A stretch of 64,000 nt of DNA from Ectopseudomonas alcaliphila (GTDB taxonomy: Bacteria > Pseudomonadota > Gammaproteobacteria > Pseudomonadales > Pseudomonadaceae). The stretch is from assembly GCF_900101755.1 (NCBI RefSeq), contig NZ_FNAE01000002.1:400480-464479 (forward strand). The letters run 5' to 3'. The translations under genes and the position numbers were made by a program. The notes under the pieces are model-generated. The model was not told where the DNA came from, did no database searches, and was given only the letters and a program-made list of their open reading frames with translations. Positions 54,633 through 63,349 of the stretch are shown one piece after another; within the stretch, counting starts at the first letter, position 1, and each line of letters starts with the position of its first letter.

Positions 54633-57600
54633 ATGGACGTCCCAATGTCGAATGAGTCCGCAATGGACGAAAAAGGGTTTCGCCGGATTCTCAACCGTAA
54701 CGTCGGGCTGCCGCTCGGCCTGGGCCTGGTCGGTGCGCTGTTCTTTGCGCTGTTGATCGGCTACCTGCTCAATGTGGTGCGCTGGGTCGAGCATACCGAC
54801 CAGGTCCTCAACCGGGCCAGCGAGGTGTACAAGCTGACCCTGGATCTGGAGACCGGCATGCGCGGTTTCCTGCTCAGTGGTGACGAGGACTACCTGGCGC
54901 CTTACGAGCAGGCGCGCGGCAAGTTTCGCCCGCTGACCGAACAGCTCATCGGCATGGTCGGGGATAACCCGCCGCAGGCGCAGCGACTCGAGCGTCTGCT
55001 GGCGCTGCAGGAGCAATGGGATCTGTTCGCCCAGGAAGTCATAGACAGCCGTCGCGACGGGGGTAACTACCTGGCCGAGGTTGGACGAGGACGCGGCAAG
55101 AACCTCACCGATGGCATGCGCCGTGAGCTCGATACCTTCATCAACAGCGAGCGTGAGTTGCGCCAGCAGCGCAATTCCGAAGCCGGCACTACCGCACTCT
55201 GGGGCGCTGGAATTTACCTGGTGGTCAGCATCCTGTTCAGTGCCCTGTTGGCACTGTTCGGTCGCCGTGAGCTGATGAACCTCTCGCAGACCTATTCCCA
55301 GGCCATGGCCAGGCAGGCCGACTTCGCCGAGGAACAGCGCCGACGCGTATGGTTGGGCGACGGCCAGAGCCAGCTATCGGAGCGCTTGCTCGGTCAACCA
55401 CAGGTACAGGAGCTGGCTGATCGTTCTCTGGAGTTCCTCGCCGAGTACCTCGACTGCGTGGTGGCTGCGCTGTACCTGCGCGACGGCCACAGCGGTGATC
55501 TGCGGCGCGTTTCTGGTTACGGCTTCAGCGAAGACGCCAGCTTCAAGGAGCGCTTCTACCGCGGTGAAGGCCTGGTCGGGCAAGCTGCTCGCGGCCGCCG
55601 TCTGATCTGTCTGGACGATCTTCCGGCGGATTACATCAAGGTCGTCTCGAGCCTTGGCGAAGGGCAGCCCGTGAGCGTTGCCTTGCTGCCACTGCAGACC
55701 GAAGATCGCGTCAACGGTGTGGTCGAGTTGGCCTTCATGCGCGTGCTGGAACCGCGTGAGCGCGAGTTCCTCGAGGCCATCGCCAGCAATGTCGGGATGG
55801 CGCTTGAGGCCGCGCGCTATCGCCAGCGCCTGCAGGAGGTGCTTGGCCAGACCCAGCAACTCAACGAGGAGCTGCAGACTCAACAGGAAGAACTGCGCGC
55901 GGCCAACGAGGAGCTGGAGCAGCAGGCGCGCGTGCTCAAGGAGTCCCAGGCGCACCTGGAAACCCAGCAGGCCGAGCTGGAGCAGACCAACGAGAAGCTC
56001 TCCGAGCAGGCGCAGACGTTGTCCGACCAGCGCGACGAGCTGGACCAGCGCAATACCACCCTCGGCCGCATCCAGGCACAGCTGGAGGAGCGCGCCGAAG
56101 AGCTGCAGCGCGCCAGTCGCTACAAGTCCGAATTCCTCGCCAACATGAGCCATGAGCTGCGTACGCCGCTCAATAGCTCGCTGATCCTGGCCAAGCTGCT
56201 GGCAGAAAACGGCAACGGCAACCTCAACGACGAACAGGTCAAGTTCGCCGAATCGATCTACTCGGCCGGCAACGATCTGCTCAATCTGATCAACGACATT
56301 CTCGACATCGCCAAGGTCGAGGCCGGCAAGCTCGAGATACGCCCCGAGCGCGCGCCGCTGGCGAGCGTGCTCGAAAGCTTGCGTGATGTATTCGTACCGC
56401 TGGCGGGCGAGCGCGGTCTGAGTTTCGAGATCGAACAGCAGGGCGAGCTGCCGCAGGTCCTGTTCACTGACCGCCAGCGCGCCGAGCAGATCCTGCGCAA
56501 CCTGCTGTCCAATGCCTTCAAGTTCACCGACCGCGGCGGCGTGACCCTCAGCGTGTCGCGGCAGGATGAGCAGTACCTGGCCTTTGCCGTGCGCGACACC
56601 GGCATTGGCATCGCTGCGGATCAGCAGCAGGCGATCTTCGAGGCTTTCCGCCAGGCCGACGGCACCACCAACCGCCGCTATGGCGGTACTGGCCTGGGGT
56701 TGTCCATCTCGCGTGACCTGGCCGGGCTGCTCGGTGGTTCCATCACGGTCAGCAGCGTGCCGGGCGAGGGCAGCATCTTCACCCTGCTGCTGCCCGAGCG
56801 CTTGGTCGAAGGTGCTGCTCCGAGCAAGCCGGTTGCCGAGCCTCGGATGGCGGTTGAGCAACCGTTGCCGGTTGCCGCCACGGCTGCTGCCCCGGCGATG
56901 CCGCGAGCACCGGCGCCTTTCGCCGATGACCGCGAGCACCTCGACGAGCGTGGTGGACGCCGCGTGCTGGTGGTGGAAGATGAAGTGCGCTTCGCCCGCA
57001 TCCTCTTCGATCTGGCGCACGAGCTGGGCTACGCCTGCCTGGTCGCTACCTGCGCCGACGAAGGCCTGGAGCTGGCGCGGCAGTACCGCCCGGACGCTAT
57101 CCTGCTCGACATGCGCCTGCCCGACGGCTCCGGTCTTGGTGTGCTGCAACGTCTGAAGGACGACCCACACACCCGTCACATCCCGGTTCATGTGGTCTCG
57201 GTGGAGGACCAGAGCGAGGCAGCGCTGCACCTGGGAGCGGTTGGCTATGCGCTCAAGCCCACCAGTCGCGATCAGCTCAAGGAGGTCTTCGGCAAGCTCG
57301 AGGCCAAGCTCAATCAGCAGGTCAAGCGTGTCTTGCTGGTCGAGGACGATCCGCTACAGCGCGACAGCGTAGCGCGCCTGATCAGTGACGAAGACATCGA
57401 GATCACCGCCGTCGCCTTGGCCGGCGAAGCGCTGGAGAAGCTGCGCGACACGGTGTTCGATTGCATGATCATCGACCTCAAGCTGCCCGACATGCTCGGC
57501 AACGAGCTGCTGCGGCGCATGGCCGAGGAGGACATCTGCTCCTTCCCGCCGGTGATCGTCTACACCGGGCGCAACCTGACCCGTGACGAGGAAGCCGAGC

Positions 57601-58139
57601 TGCTCAAGTACTCGCGCTCGATCATCATCAAGGGCGCGCGTTCGCCGGAACGCCTGCTGGACGAGGTCACCCTGTTCCTGCACAAGGTCGAGGCCGAGCT
57701 TTCCAGCGAGCATCAGCGCATGCTCAAGACCGCGCGCAGCCGCGACAAGCTGTTCGAGGGCCGGCGCCTGCTGCTGGTGGACGATGACGTGCGCAACATC
57801 TTCGCCCTCTCCAGCGCCCTGGAGCAGAAGGGCGCCACGGTCGAAGTCGCGCGCAACGGCTTCGAAGCGCTGGACAAGCTGCGCGAGCGCGAAGACATCG
57901 ACCTGGTGTTGATGGACGTGATGATGCCGGAGATGGACGGCTACGAAGCCACCCGGCAAATTCGTCTGGAGGAGCGCTGGAAGAGCCTGCCGATCATTGC
58001 GGTCACGGCCAAGGCGATGAAGGATGATCAGGAGCGCTGCCGCGAAGTCGGCGCCAACGATTACCTGGCCAAACCCATCGATCTGGATCGCCTGTTCTCC
58101 CTGATCCGCGTGTGGATGCCCAAGCTGGAGCGTCTGTGA
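54633..58139 (+). CDS. CHASE3-GAF hybrid histidine kinase with three receiver domains
   Basis: 1168 aa. TM1 (about 25-48), periplasmic CHASE3 domain (about 50-185), TM2 (about 188-209), GAF (about 250-400), a Glu/Gln-rich coiled coil (about 400-495), HisKA with phosphoacceptor His507 (NMSHELRTP), and HATPase (about 610-722; DTGIGI, GGTGLGLS). It then has a Pro/Ala linker and three receivers with Asp826, Asp948 and Asp1095. Starts at 54633 and 54645 are both possible. The next gene, CheR, overlaps its stop (TGATG). It is a complex phosphorelay sensor, and a methylation substrate among its own coil residues is conceivable (inference). Confidence 0.92.
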   Translation: MDVPMSNESAMDEKGFRRILNRNVGLPLGLGLVGALFFALLIGYLLNVVRWVEHTDQVLNRASEVYKLTLDLETGMRGFLLSGDEDYLAPYEQARGKFRPLTEQLIGMVGDNPPQAQRLERLLALQEQWDLFAQEVIDSRRDGGNYLAEVGRGRGKNLTDGMRRELDTFINSERELRQQRNSEAGTTALWGAGIYLVVSILFSALLALFGRRELMNLSQTYSQAMARQADFAEEQRRRVWLGDGQSQLSERLLGQPQVQELADRSLEFLAEYLDCVVAALYLRDGHSGDLRRVSGYGFSEDASFKERFYRGEGLVGQAARGRRLICLDDLPADYIKVVSSLGEGQPVSVALLPLQTEDRVNGVVELAFMRVLEPREREFLEAIASNVGMALEAARYRQRLQEVLGQTQQLNEELQTQQEELRAANEELEQQARVLKESQAHLETQQAELEQTNEKLSEQAQTLSDQRDELDQRNTTLGRIQAQLEERAEELQRASRYKSEFLANMSHELRTPLNSSLILAKLLAENGNGNLNDEQVKFAESIYSAGNDLLNLINDILDIAKVEAGKLEIRPERAPLASVLESLRDVFVPLAGERGLSFEIEQQGELPQVLFTDRQRAEQILRNLLSNAFKFTDRGGVTLSVSRQDEQYLAFAVRDTGIGIAADQQQAIFEAFRQADGTTNRRYGGTGLGLSISRDLAGLLGGSITVSSVPGEGSIFTLLLPERLVEGAAPSKPVAEPRMAVEQPLPVAATAAAPAMPRAPAPFADDREHLDERGGRRVLVVEDEVRFARILFDLAHELGYACLVATCADEGLELARQYRPDAILLDMRLPDGSGLGVLQRLKDDPHTRHIPVHVVSVEDQSEAALHLGAVGYALKPTSRDQLKEVFGKLEAKLNQQVKRVLLVEDDPLQRDSVARLISDEDIEITAVALAGEALEKLRDTVFDCMIIDLKLPDMLGNELLRRMAEEDICSFPPVIVYTGRNLTRDEEAELLKYSRSIIIKGARSPERLLDEVTLFLHKVEAELSSEHQRMLKTARSRDKLFEGRRLLLVDDDVRNIFALSSALEQKGATVEVARNGFEALDKLREREDIDLVLMDVMMPEMDGYEATRQIRLEERWKSLPIIAVTAKAMKDDQERCREVGANDYLAKPIDLDRLFSLIRVWMPKLERL

Positions 58140-58948
58140 TGCCTGACGAAATCGAGCTGCGCCTGCTGATCGAGGCGATCTACCTGCGCTACAGCTACGA
58201 CTTTCGCGATTATTCGAAAGCCTCGCTCAAGCGCCGTGTACGCCAGGCGCAGGCTCAGCTGGATTGCCCGACCATCTCGGCCTTGCAGGAGCGCATCCTG
58301 CACGAGCCAAAGGCGTTCATGCAGCTACTGCAGTACCTCACCATCCCGGTCAGCGAGATGTTCCGCGACCCCGAATACTTTCTCGCCCTGCGCGAGCAGG
58401 TGGTGCCGTTGCTGCACACCTACCCCTCGCTGAAGGTCTGGGTCGCTGGCTGCAGCACCGGCGAGGAGGTGTATTCCCTGGCCATCCTGCTGCACGAGGA
58501 AGGCCTGCTGGAACGCACCATGATCTACGCCACCGATATCAATCCGCACTCGCTGGAGAGGGCCGAGCAGGGCATCTTCGCCCTCGACAACCTGCGCACC
58601 TACACCCAGAACTACCAGCTGTCCGGTGGCAAGCGCGCGTTCTCCGACTACTACTCGGCGGCCTATGACCGGGTGCTGTTCGACAAGTCGTTGCGGGCCA
58701 ACGTGACCTTCGCCGATCACAGCCTGGCTACCGACAGCGTGTTCGCCGAAACCCACCTGGTGTCCTGTCGCAATGTGCTGATCTACTTCAACCGCGACCT
58801 GCAGGACCGTGCGCTCGGCCTGTTCCACGAATCCCTTTGCCACCGCGGTTTTCTCGGCCTGGGCAGCAAGGAGAGCCTGGATTTCTCCGCCTATGCCCGG
58901 CAGTTCGAGGCGGTGTCGCGGCCCGAGCGGATCTTTCGCAAGCGATGA
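58139..58948 (+). CDS. cheR: CheR-type protein-glutamate methyltransferase
   Basis: 269 aa. N-terminal helical domain (about 1-70) and SAM-dependent methyltransferase domain. CheR motifs: TIPVSEMFRDPEYF, VWVAGCSTGEEVYS (SAM loop), YATDINPHSLERA and FAETHLVSCRNVLIYF. It methylates glutamates on chemoreceptors or receptor-like proteins. No TPR extension. It is translationally coupled to the kinase upstream and CheB downstream. No MCP gene is seen in the window. Confidence 0.92.
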   Translation: MPDEIELRLLIEAIYLRYSYDFRDYSKASLKRRVRQAQAQLDCPTISALQERILHEPKAFMQLLQYLTIPVSEMFRDPEYFLALREQVVPLLHTYPSLKVWVAGCSTGEEVYSLAILLHEEGLLERTMIYATDINPHSLERAEQGIFALDNLRTYTQNYQLSGGKRAFSDYYSAAYDRVLFDKSLRANVTFADHSLATDSVFAETHLVSCRNVLIYFNRDLQDRALGLFHESLCHRGFLGLGSKESLDFSAYARQFEAVSRPERIFRKR

Positions 58949-59556
58949 GCACTCAACGGATCATTCTGCGGGGTCAAGTGCGTGCGCCGCTGCAGGCCCT
59001 GCTGATTGGCGCCTCGGCCGGTGGGGTGGAGGCCCTGTTGAATCTGCTCGAAGACCTGCCGCCGGATTACCGTCTGCCGGTGGTGTGCCTGCTGCACCAG
59101 CCGGATCGCAGCGACAGTCTGCTGGCCGATCTGCTGCAGCGACGCCTGCAACTGCCCGCCAAGGAAGCCGAGGACAAGGAATACCTGCGTGGCGGTGTGG
59201 TCTACGTGGCACCAGGCGGTTACCACCTGTCCATCGAAACCGATCGCAGCTTTTCCCTCAGCCGTGAGGAGCCCCGGCATTTCTCGCGGCCATCGATCGA
59301 TATTCTTTTCGAGTCCGCTGCCGATGCCTATGGCGAGCAGCTGGCCGCCGCGCTGCTCACCGGCGCCAACGAGGACGGCGCGACCGGTCTGCTGGCGATC
59401 AAACAGGCCGGCGGCCTGACCCTGGTGCAGGAGCCGGCCGACGCGCAGGTGCCCACCATGCCGAATGCCGCGCTGGCGCTGCTGAAACCGGATTTTCTCC
59501 TGTCTATCAATGCCATGCGCCTGCTGCTGGCCGAACTGGATGCCCTGCCATGCTGA
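58945..59556 (+). CDS. cheB: CheB-type methylesterase lacking a receiver domain
   Basis: 203 aa, only the C-terminal esterase domain of CheB. The catalytic triad is visible as Ser in IGASAGGVEAL, His in LLHQPDRSD, and Asp in LTGANEDGATGL. Canonical CheB carries an N-terminal receiver; it is missing here, as in chemosensory-like kinase clusters. It overlaps CheR by 4 bp (ATGA) and the receiver-kinase by 7 bp. Without a receiver it is not directly controlled by phosphorylation in cis. Confidence 0.9.
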   Translation: MSTQRIILRGQVRAPLQALLIGASAGGVEALLNLLEDLPPDYRLPVVCLLHQPDRSDSLLADLLQRRLQLPAKEAEDKEYLRGGVVYVAPGGYHLSIETDRSFSLSREEPRHFSRPSIDILFESAADAYGEQLAAALLTGANEDGATGLLAIKQAGGLTLVQEPADAQVPTMPNAALALLKPDFLLSINAMRLLLAELDALPC

Positions 59557-60737
59557 GGAAGATTGAAGCCAAGGTATTGATCGTCGACGACCTGCCGGAA
59601 AACCTGCTGGCGTTGCGTTCGTTGATTCAGAGCGAAGACCGCACCGTGTTCCAGGCCAGCAGCGCCGACGAGGCGCTGTCGCTGCTGCTCGAGCACGAGT
59701 TCGCTCTGGCCATTCTCGACGTCAAGATGCCGGGCATGAACGGCTTCGAGCTGGCCGAGCTGATGCGCGGTACGGAGAAGACCAAGCATATCCCGATCAT
59801 CTTCGTCAGCGCCGTTGGCCGCGACATGGACTACGCCTTCCGTGGTTACGAGAGTGGCGCGGTGGACTTCCTGCACAAGCCGCTGTCGCCCTTCGAGGTG
59901 CGCAGCAAGGTGGCGATGTTCGTCGAGCTGTACCGCCACCGCAAGGCGTTGAGCATGCAGCTGGAGATGGTCGAGGCCGCGCGTCGTGAGCAGGAGGCGC
60001 TGCTCGGCGAGCTGCGCGAGACTCAGGGCGAGCTGCAGAAGGCAGTGCAGATGCGCGACGTGTTCATGTCCATCGCCTCGCACGAGCTGCGCACGCCACT
60101 CAACGGTCTGATCCTCGACGTCCAGTTGCGCAGACTGCGCCTGGAACAGGGGCGCATGGATGCCTTTACCCCGGATAAGCTGCAGGAGATGGTGGCCCGC
60201 GATGAGCGGCAGATCCGCAGCCTGAGCCGGCTGATCGATGACATGCTGGATGTTTCGCGCATTCGTACCGGCAAGCTTTCCGTGCGCCCTGAGCCGGGTG
60301 ACCTCGGCGTGCTGGCTGGCAGCGTGGTGGAGAGCCTGGCCGCACAGTTCACCAACGCGGGGAGCCATGTCGAGCTGTACGTCGATGGCCCGGCGCCGGT
60401 GATGATGGACGAGTTCCGCATCGAGCAGGTGTTGGCCAACCTGCTGACCAACGCCCTGCGCTACGGCGGCGGCAAGCCGGTGTCGGTGCGGGTGAGGGTG
60501 GTGGACGATATGGTCCGCGCCGAGGTACGTGATCAGGGGCTGGGCATTTCCGAGGCCGATCAGCGGCGGGTATTCGAGCAGTTCGAGCGCGTCTGTGGCA
60601 CCAGTGTCGCTCAGGGGCTCGGGCTCGGCTTGTTTATCAGCGAGCAGATCGTCGAGGCCCATGACGGCCGCATCGAGCTCAGCAGTCGCCTCGGCGAAGG
60701 CTCCTGTTTCAGCATTCTGCTGCCGCTACGCAGCTGA
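59550..60737 (+). CDS. Receiver-histidine kinase (response regulator fused to kinase core)
   Basis: 395 aa. N-terminal receiver with Asp57 (LAILDVKMPGMNG) and Lys110 (FLHKPLSP), a short coiled coil (about 130-168), HisKA with His178 (SIASHELRTP) and HATPase (DQGLGI, GLGLGLF). No membrane segment, so it is soluble. This receiver-kinase order suits relay from the large hybrid kinase upstream to a downstream partner. It is the last gene of the kinase-CheR-CheB operon. Confidence 0.9.
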   Translation: MLRKIEAKVLIVDDLPENLLALRSLIQSEDRTVFQASSADEALSLLLEHEFALAILDVKMPGMNGFELAELMRGTEKTKHIPIIFVSAVGRDMDYAFRGYESGAVDFLHKPLSPFEVRSKVAMFVELYRHRKALSMQLEMVEAARREQEALLGELRETQGELQKAVQMRDVFMSIASHELRTPLNGLILDVQLRRLRLEQGRMDAFTPDKLQEMVARDERQIRSLSRLIDDMLDVSRIRTGKLSVRPEPGDLGVLAGSVVESLAAQFTNAGSHVELYVDGPAPVMMDEFRIEQVLANLLTNALRYGGGKPVSVRVRVVDDMVRAEVRDQGLGISEADQRRVFEQFERVCGTSVAQGLGLGLFISEQIVEAHDGRIELSSRLGEGSCFSILLPLRS

Positions 60738-60738
60738 T

Positions 60739-60785
60739 CGTGCAAATTGCACGTGTCGTAATTCATGCACCTTGCAAAGTGCATG
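60739..60785. promoter_or_regulatory. Two palindromic upstream activating sites
   Basis: A perfect 15-bp palindrome CGTGCAAATTGCACG (60739-60753) and CATGCAC-CTTGCAAA-GTGCATG (60764-60785), both built of TGCAC/GTGCA half-sites. They lie 65-110 bp before a sigma-54-type promoter, the usual position of enhancer sites for an NtrC-family activator. Confidence 0.6.
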
Positions 60786-60808
60786 GGACCTGACAGTGGT
60801 TTTAATTT

Positions 60809-60821
60809 TAAGTTATTGATT
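60809..60821. promoter_or_regulatory. IHF site
   Basis: The minus strand reads AATCAATAACTTA, an exact match to WATCAANNNNTTR, in an AT-rich tract between the palindromes and the sigma-54 box. Confidence 0.55.
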
Positions 60822-60849
60822 TATAAGGATATTTAAGCGATTCGGATGT

Positions 60850-60865
60850 TGGCATGAGCGCTGCA
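60850..60865 (+). promoter_or_regulatory. Sigma-54 promoter
   Basis: TGGCATGAGCGCTGCA against the consensus TGGCACG-N4-TTGCW: the -24 GG and -12 GC are intact and correctly spaced, with two differences. The start would be near 60876, about 38 nt before the ATG at 60914. Confidence 0.6.
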
Positions 60866-60913
60866 GAATCAGTCATGTAAGCCCCCTGACTGACCTGCTA
60901 ATGGAGAAGCGTC

Positions 60914-61225
60914 ATGAACATCGTCCGAGTGAGCCTGTTTTGCGTCGCTGCATTGCTGGTCAACGGGGCTTACGCCAAAGATTTCAGTGGTTCGGCTGGA
61001 GCCGTTGCCAAGACGGCCGAATTCACCCTCTCCAACTCGCCAGTGTGGGAATCCCGCGTCGCCGCGCAGCAGAAAGGTTCTAGCGAACTGCGCGAGCAGC
61101 CCGCCCGCGCTGTCGGTGCCGTCGGTGACGATACGCAGTGGCTGCGTATTTCCGACGAAGGCGACACCGATACTGCCAACCATGAGCCGCGCCCTGCCAA
61201 CAGCACCCCGCGCTGGGTGTTCTGA
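60914..61225 (+). CDS. Small exported protein of unknown function
   Basis: 103 aa with a signal peptide (1-21, ending AYA|KD). The mature part is polar and lacks Cys, membrane helices and recognisable motifs. Its composition (Ser, Ala, Glu, Arg) suggests an unfolded or small secreted protein. GGAGAAG precedes the ATG. It is driven by the sigma-54-type promoter just upstream and is followed after 18 bp by a small membrane protein gene, so the two probably form an operon. No family recognised. Confidence 0.7.
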   Translation: MNIVRVSLFCVAALLVNGAYAKDFSGSAGAVAKTAEFTLSNSPVWESRVAAQQKGSSELREQPARAVGAVGDDTQWLRISDEGDTDTANHEPRPANSTPRWVF

Positions 61226-61243
61226 CCGACAAGGAGTCCCGTC

Positions 61244-61429
61244 ATGTCCCGAAGTGCCATCTTGTTGTTGATCGTGACCCTGTCGAGCCTCGCGGCGCTG
61301 TGGCTGAGCCCTGGCTTGGAAGAGGTGGGCGCCCTGCTGCTCAAGGTAGCCAGCATTGTTTTCGGTTTGGGCTTTCTGGTCGCGCTGATGGCCGGTCGCC
61401 GTATCAAGTTCGACCCGGTGCTGCGCTGA
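61244..61429 (+). CDS. Small two-helix inner-membrane protein
   Basis: 61 aa with two hydrophobic segments (about 4-22 and 27-49) and a positively charged tail (RRIKFDPVLR). Ribosome site AGGAG before the ATG. Function unknown; short membrane proteins of this type are common in Pseudomonas and resemble the PA3371-type family only loosely. It ends at a bidirectional terminator. Confidence 0.72.
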   Translation: MSRSAILLLIVTLSSLAALWLSPGLEEVGALLLKVASIVFGLGFLVALMAGRRIKFDPVLR

Positions 61430-61464
61430 AGCTGAAGCAACCTGTCGAACTGGCCGCCCGACGC

Positions 61465-61500
61465 AATAGAAAACGCCGCGAAGACGCGGCGTTTTCTATT
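61465..61500. terminator. Bidirectional terminator between small membrane gene and kinB
   Basis: AATAGAAAACGCCGCG (61465-61480), AAGA loop, and the exact complement (61485-61500). T tracts are present on both strands, so it serves both convergent transcription units. Confidence 0.88.
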
Positions 61501-61539
61501 GCTCGGAGTGAACAGCTGTTGAGCCGCTGCCACCGGACC

Positions 61540-63336
61540 TCATACCGGTAGGCTGAAGTAGAAGTTGGCGCCTTCGCCGGGGCGCGAGTGAACCCTGAGC
61601 TGGCCGCCGTGCAACTGCACGATCTCCCTTGCCAGCGCCAGGCCGAGGCCGACACCGCCCTTGCGCCTGCCGACCTGAACGAAGGGTTCGAAGATCCGCG
61701 CCTGCTGTTCGAAGGGAATCCCTTCACCCTCGTCCTGCACGCTGACGATCACCTGTTCGCCATGGCGACGCACCTGTAGCCGCACCTTGTCGCCTGGATT
61801 GCTGTAGCGCAGGGCGTTGTCGGTCAGGTTATCGAGAAGGCGCTCCAGCTGGGCGGCATCGAGGTGGAGCGGCAGCAGCGGTTCATGGACTTCGCAAACC
61901 ACTGTCACCTCACGCTCGGCGGCTTTCTCGGCGAAGCGATGTGGCGTCTCCTGAACAATCGCCGCCAGGTCGCAGGGGCGGCGTTGAAGGGTCTGTATGC
62001 CGTTCTGGTAGCGCGAAAAGTTGAGCAGATCGTCGATCAGCTGCACCAGGCGATGCATCTCTTCGTCGACGGTTCGCATCAGTTCCTGCTCGCGTCCACC
62101 TGACGGCAGCGACAGGCGCTCGCGCAGCAGGCTGAAAGCCATGTGCATGCCGGTGATCGGCGTACGCAGCTCGTGGGACGCGCGCAGGATGAACTCGCTG
62201 CGTACCCGGTCGAAGGCGCGTTGTTTGGTGACGTCACGCAGTACCATGACGGCTCCCACGCTACCGCCCTCGCGCACCTGAACCGGGGTCAGGGCCCAGG
62301 CCAGCAGCCTGGTCTCGCCGTCGCGTTCGATCTGCAGATCGGCCGGCGGCTCGCGCAACAGCTCGCCTGCCAGCACCTGGCGTAGCGCCTCGTCCACCGC
62401 GTGATTGGGCAGCAGCGGACCTATTGGCTGGCCCAGGATATCGGTCTGCCAGGACAGTTGGCGCAGCGCCACCGGGTTGGCGTGCTCGATGCTGCCCTGG
62501 GTGTCGAGAATGACCAGGCCATCATCGATGCTGTCGAGTACCGCCTTCAGTCGGCCCTCACTGCTGAGCAGCTGGTTGAGGTTGCTCGAATGGTATTCGC
62601 GCAGAGCCTCGGTCATCAGGCCGAAGCGGCGGCTCAGCACGGCCAGTTCGAGCACCGGCGATACCGGCAGCACCACGTCGTACTTGCCTTGGCCGATCTG
62701 GTCGGCGGCTCGCGCCAGCATGTCGATGGGGGCACCGAAGCGGCGGGCGATGCCGTGGGCAGTGAGTACGCCGATCGCCAGTACCGCCAGGCCGATCAGC
62801 ACCAGCAGCCCGGCGATCAGACGGGAGCGCTCGGCGGCCTTTTGTTCGGCTGCGATGACCCAGGCGACGACCTGGTCCTGCTGGTCCAGCAAATGGGTGC
62901 GCAGGCGATGGAAGGCGTCCATGAAGGGTTTGTGATTGGCCAGGTTGTAGGGTGTCTGATTGGCCGGCACCGCGCTGTTGGCGGCCTGCTCCATCTCCTT
63001 GTAAAGCGCCTCGGCCTGCTCCAGGCCATTGAGGTAACTGTTACCGAGGTTGGCTTTGAGGCTTTCGTCGAAGGTGGCGCGGAACGACTGGCGGACAGCC
63101 TCCAGGCGCTGTGCATCGGGCTCCTGGCCGATCAGGACGGTCAGTTCGTCGCCCAGGTTCTGGCGCAGCTTCTGACCTACGCGCACGGCATCGAAGCCAC
63201 GCTGGATCAGATCGCTCTGGCTGCGCGCCATCTGTGTGACGCTGAACAGGCCGAGCAGCAGGCCCAGCAGGGCAACGGTGATCAGCGCGGAGATGCTAAG
63301 GAACAGTCGCGTGCGAAGCTTCATCGACAGCTTCAT
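61540..63336 (-). CDS. kinB: Alginate sensor histidine kinase KinB
   Basis: 598 aa (P. aeruginosa KinB is about 595). TM1 (about 13-35), periplasmic four-helix sensor (about 36-172), TM2 (about 173-193), HAMP (about 194-245), PAS (about 260-370), HisKA with His388 (ILRASHELRTP), and HATPase (DEGEGI, KGGVGLGLAL). KinB controls AlgB phosphorylation; its phosphatase activity limits alginate production. Start ATG at 63336 (MKLSMKLRTR); an ATG five codons later is also possible. It begins 13 bp after the algB stop, so the two are an operon. Confidence 0.93.
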   Translation of the reverse strand: MKLSMKLRTRLFLSISALITVALLGLLLGLFSVTQMARSQSDLIQRGFDAVRVGQKLRQNLGDELTVLIGQEPDAQRLEAVRQSFRATFDESLKANLGNSYLNGLEQAEALYKEMEQAANSAVPANQTPYNLANHKPFMDAFHRLRTHLLDQQDQVVAWVIAAEQKAAERSRLIAGLLVLIGLAVLAIGVLTAHGIARRFGAPIDMLARAADQIGQGKYDVVLPVSPVLELAVLSRRFGLMTEALREYHSSNLNQLLSSEGRLKAVLDSIDDGLVILDTQGSIEHANPVALRQLSWQTDILGQPIGPLLPNHAVDEALRQVLAGELLREPPADLQIERDGETRLLAWALTPVQVREGGSVGAVMVLRDVTKQRAFDRVRSEFILRASHELRTPITGMHMAFSLLRERLSLPSGGREQELMRTVDEEMHRLVQLIDDLLNFSRYQNGIQTLQRRPCDLAAIVQETPHRFAEKAAEREVTVVCEVHEPLLPLHLDAAQLERLLDNLTDNALRYSNPGDKVRLQVRRHGEQVIVSVQDEGEGIPFEQQARIFEPFVQVGRRKGGVGLGLALAREIVQLHGGQLRVHSRPGEGANFYFSLPV

Positions 63337-63349
63337 GGAAATCCCGTGT

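Noticed and set aside
55374..57230. 618-codon open frame antisense to the hybrid kinase
   Set aside because: Shadow produced by G/C-rich third positions of the kinase gene; low-complexity Leu/Gln-rich translation without motifs.
59328..60662. 444-codon antisense frame over the receiver-kinase
   Set aside because: Composition is His/Gln/Leu-rich shadow; no ribosome site and a confirmed gene on the opposite strand.
60739..60785. NtrC-binding site identity
   Set aside because: TGCAC...GTGCA resembles the NtrC site but the spacing is one base longer in one palindrome and the other is of different form, so I kept it as a generic enhancer site.
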